A DNA stretch of 64,000 nt from Prosopocoilus inquinatus. Lineage: Eukaryota; Arthropoda; Insecta; Coleoptera; Lucanidae. Below are positions 62,518 to 64,000 of this stretch, piece by piece. The notes under the pieces were generated by a model that was not told the DNA's origin, ran no database searches, and saw nothing but the letters and a program-made list of their open reading frames with translations. The translations under genes were made by a program, and so were the position numbers. Numbering within the stretch: the first letter of the stretch is position 1; every line of letters begins with the position of its first letter. The stretch lies in contig CM069873.1 in NCBI GenBank assembly GCA_036172665.1, positions 50,219,909-50,283,908 on the forward strand, given 5' to 3'.

Positions 62518-63093
62518 GTGCTATTATTGTTAGTTTCCAAGTTTGTGTATTATTAGCCTTTTTTATGAATCATTAAAAAGTCAATAATTATATAGTTACA
62601 TGTGTTTTATTCTTCGGAATTTTCACAAAAATTACTATATTTACTGATTACTTACCTGTTCCTCACTCTCAATCGGTACATCATCAGCTTCTTCCTGAGA
62701 GTGTTCTTCAAAATCATCCTCTTCATCAGTTTGAATATTTGAAGTAGACGCTCTTGGTGTTTCTTGGTCCTTAACAAATAGCAGTAGTTCATAATACCAT
62801 AATGAAGGTACGTAAATATCATCTGATCCAGAACTACTTTTTCGTGAATTTTGCACCTTTTTATATTCTCTTCTAAAACCGCCACGCAGGGTGTTAATTT
62901 TATTTATAACAGTATTTTTTGTAGCATCAGGTTGAACAGTTTGTAACTTTTTCATCAATATTTTATATGCCTCATTTTTTTTATTTCTATCCAAATATTC
63001 TTTTGATTTGGTTTGCCAGAGACAAGTGTGTGCCCTGTACAATTCAACAAATTCCCTGATAAAATTACGTGAAAATGTTCTCACGTCAGACAT
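61119..63093 (-). CDS. Harbinger-4 MADF-domain DNA-binding protein, two exons, intact
   Basis: Exon 1 63093-62656 and exon 2 61670-61119 give 329 residues, phase 0 at both GT-AG borders. The MADF domain is at about 10-105 (FIREFVELYRAHTCLWQ, VINKINTLRGGFRREYKKV, VPSLWYYELLLFV); then an acidic stretch and a C-terminal region with a basic patch (REGPRKRKTPSQ), a helix (NIAHKLRRLPRETKLYTEKLINDILFQAELG) and an Asn/Ser-rich end. Likely binds the element ends and delivers the transposase. The intron (61671-62655) contains transposase exon 2. Confidence 0.92.
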
Positions 63094-63388
63094 GTTAAAT
63101 CTTAGTATAGAATCTAATATCTAATAATCTGTATCTTCCAAAAAATTAACTTAAGACGCCGCTGACGAATGTACGTGCAAAAGCCTCCACACGTCTAGTC
63201 TTGTACGCACGTTGATGCACGTACGTAGAAGATTTCTGGCGAAAACAGATAAATTAACGCGACGTTTCTCCTGACTGCACATTCAAAATTGTGACGTTAT
63301 TTTGCATCCACACCGACGTTATTGCCCGCGCGTTAATGAATGCACGTAGATGTATTAAGACATCTACGTCCGTGTGTAGGGGCCTTTA

Positions 63389-63828
63389 TAGTAAAAGCAG
63401 TCTACGTGTGCAAGGCGAAATGCGTTAAACACGCTGACAAGGGAATAACTAAAGGTAAAAAGAGTAAATAGGTAAGTAAAGTGATGCAGGTAAAACATGT
63501 TTTACATAATTCTAGAGGAAGATCTGTCCATCACAAAGAGGCAGCTGGAATATTGTGCCGGTACAATTACGAAATCGACTACACAGGAGTTCACTGTCGA
63601 CAACGTACCGCAATCGTCTACCGGAGAACCCGTCGACAATGCACCGGAATCGTATATTTTCCTTACTGCCCTCGATTTTCAAGACGTTAGTTTGCCGCCC
63701 GACATTTTTACGGCTAGCATCACCTCTTCACAAGAATTGGACATCGTACTTGCTGATCCATTACAATCGTCAGCAAAGGACGAAAAGGCGATCGGAATCA
63801 TGTTTCATTCGTAAATTACGTGTTAATA
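63389..63828 (+). other. Unassigned sequence with an open frame (63497-63814)
   Basis: A plus-strand frame of about 105 residues (FTVDNVPQSSTGEPVDN..., Ser/Thr/Asp-rich) is open but matches nothing I recognise and may be chance or a decayed piece linked to the LINE. A GTNGACAA phrase recurs inside it. Confidence 0.3.
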
Positions 63829-64000
63829 ATGTATGCTGATGATGATACAACGGCGGTTTTTTCTGGCACGGATTTTAGAGATTTGGTAATTAAAGAAACT
63901 TAGTTACTGCAAGAATTAAGCAAATGGTTTAATTTAAACAAACTTTTCCTAAACTCCAGCAAAACAAACTTAATTGTTTTTCGTTCAGCTTACATTCAAT
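63829..64000 (+). pseudogene. Non-LTR retrotransposon (LINE) reverse-transcriptase fragment
   Basis: ATGTATGCTGATGATGATAC reads as the catalytic YADD motif (with one extra Asp), followed by TAVFSG, a stop at 63901, then LSKWFNLNKLFLNSSKTNLIVF, the helix and strand after YADD in Jockey/I-type LINE RTs. It continues off the window. The stop marks it as dead. Confidence 0.75.

Larger units (their letters stand above)
60379..63385. mobile_element. PIF/Harbinger transposon Harbinger-4, complete and apparently intact
   Basis: 3007 bp, flanked by TTA (60376-60378 and 63386-63388). Long inverted ends (about 71 bp, a few mismatches) begin AGGCCSCTACACACGGACGT and contain self-complementary TAGATGTCTTAATACATCTA. 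Two intact genes on opposite strands with interleaved exons. This is the best candidate for an autonomous element in the window. Confidence 0.95.

Overview
The window is a transposable-element graveyard and nursery from an AT-rich animal genome, almost certainly an insect. The evidence is Copia elements primed by an internal fragment of initiator tRNA-Met (the Drosophila copia mode), BEL/Pao, a Maverick/Polinton, several PIF/Harbinger elements, pogo, hAT and a Penelope-associated ribozyme repeat, together with short GT-AG introns. I cannot name the species. I see no convincing single-copy host gene.

Layout. 14-656: decayed P/THAP9-like transposase tail. 1038-12586: a PIF/Harbinger element (Harbinger-1) whose transposase intron holds a decayed Copia (Copia-A, 1208-10203, TSD GTTTG). 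Copia-A in turn holds a young Copia on the other strand (Copia-B, 2299-6917, TSD AGGGG). About 13.15-13.90 kb: a MITE-like repeat. 13902-42022: a Maverick/Polinton bounded by inverted 39-bp-arm hairpins. It carries PolB (broken), integrase, packaging ATPase, double-jelly-roll capsid protein, minor capsid protein, adenain-like protease, a phospholipase-A2-like virion protein and several unknowns. A pogo element (14620-18700) sits in its left end and itself contains a tandem/inverted insertion with two hammerhead ribozymes (16036-16738). A second Harbinger (31057-34600) sits in its middle. 42.0-42.3 kb: SWIM-like fragment. 42.5-45.4 kb: broken hAT. 46.24-46.78 kb: 121-bp tandem array with an inverted copy. 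47.5-49.65 kb: unusual Crypton-like gene remnant, cut by a 5'-truncated BEL/Pao element (49655 to about 54010, minus strand). 55544-58888 and 60379-63385: two different PIF/Harbinger elements (Harbinger-3 and -4), each with a transposase gene and a MADF gene whose exons are reciprocally interleaved on opposite strands. 63829-64000: LINE reverse-transcriptase fragment running off the window.

How the parts work together. Each Harbinger pairs a DDE transposase with a Myb/MADF DNA-binding partner. The Polinton is a virus-like self-synthesising transposon: PolB copies it, the retroviral-type integrase inserts it, and the ATPase, capsid proteins and protease would build virions. Nesting gives relative ages: Harbinger-1 is older than Copia-A, which is older than Copia-B; the Polinton is older than pogo, which is older than the ribozyme insertion; the Polinton is also older than Harbinger-2.

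The most interesting signals are: (1) two complete hammerhead ribozymes in 311-bp-spaced repeats with a 13-bp target duplication, matching animal retrozymes and Penelope terminal repeats; (2) the reciprocal exon interleaving conserved in two divergent Harbingers; (3) Polinton ends made of perfect hairpins followed by an 11-bp minisatellite that is a dense array of Ftz-F1/ERR-type half-sites; (4) Polinton transcription units whose first intron abuts, or even creates, the start codon. Everything here comes from reading the sequence; no database search was run.
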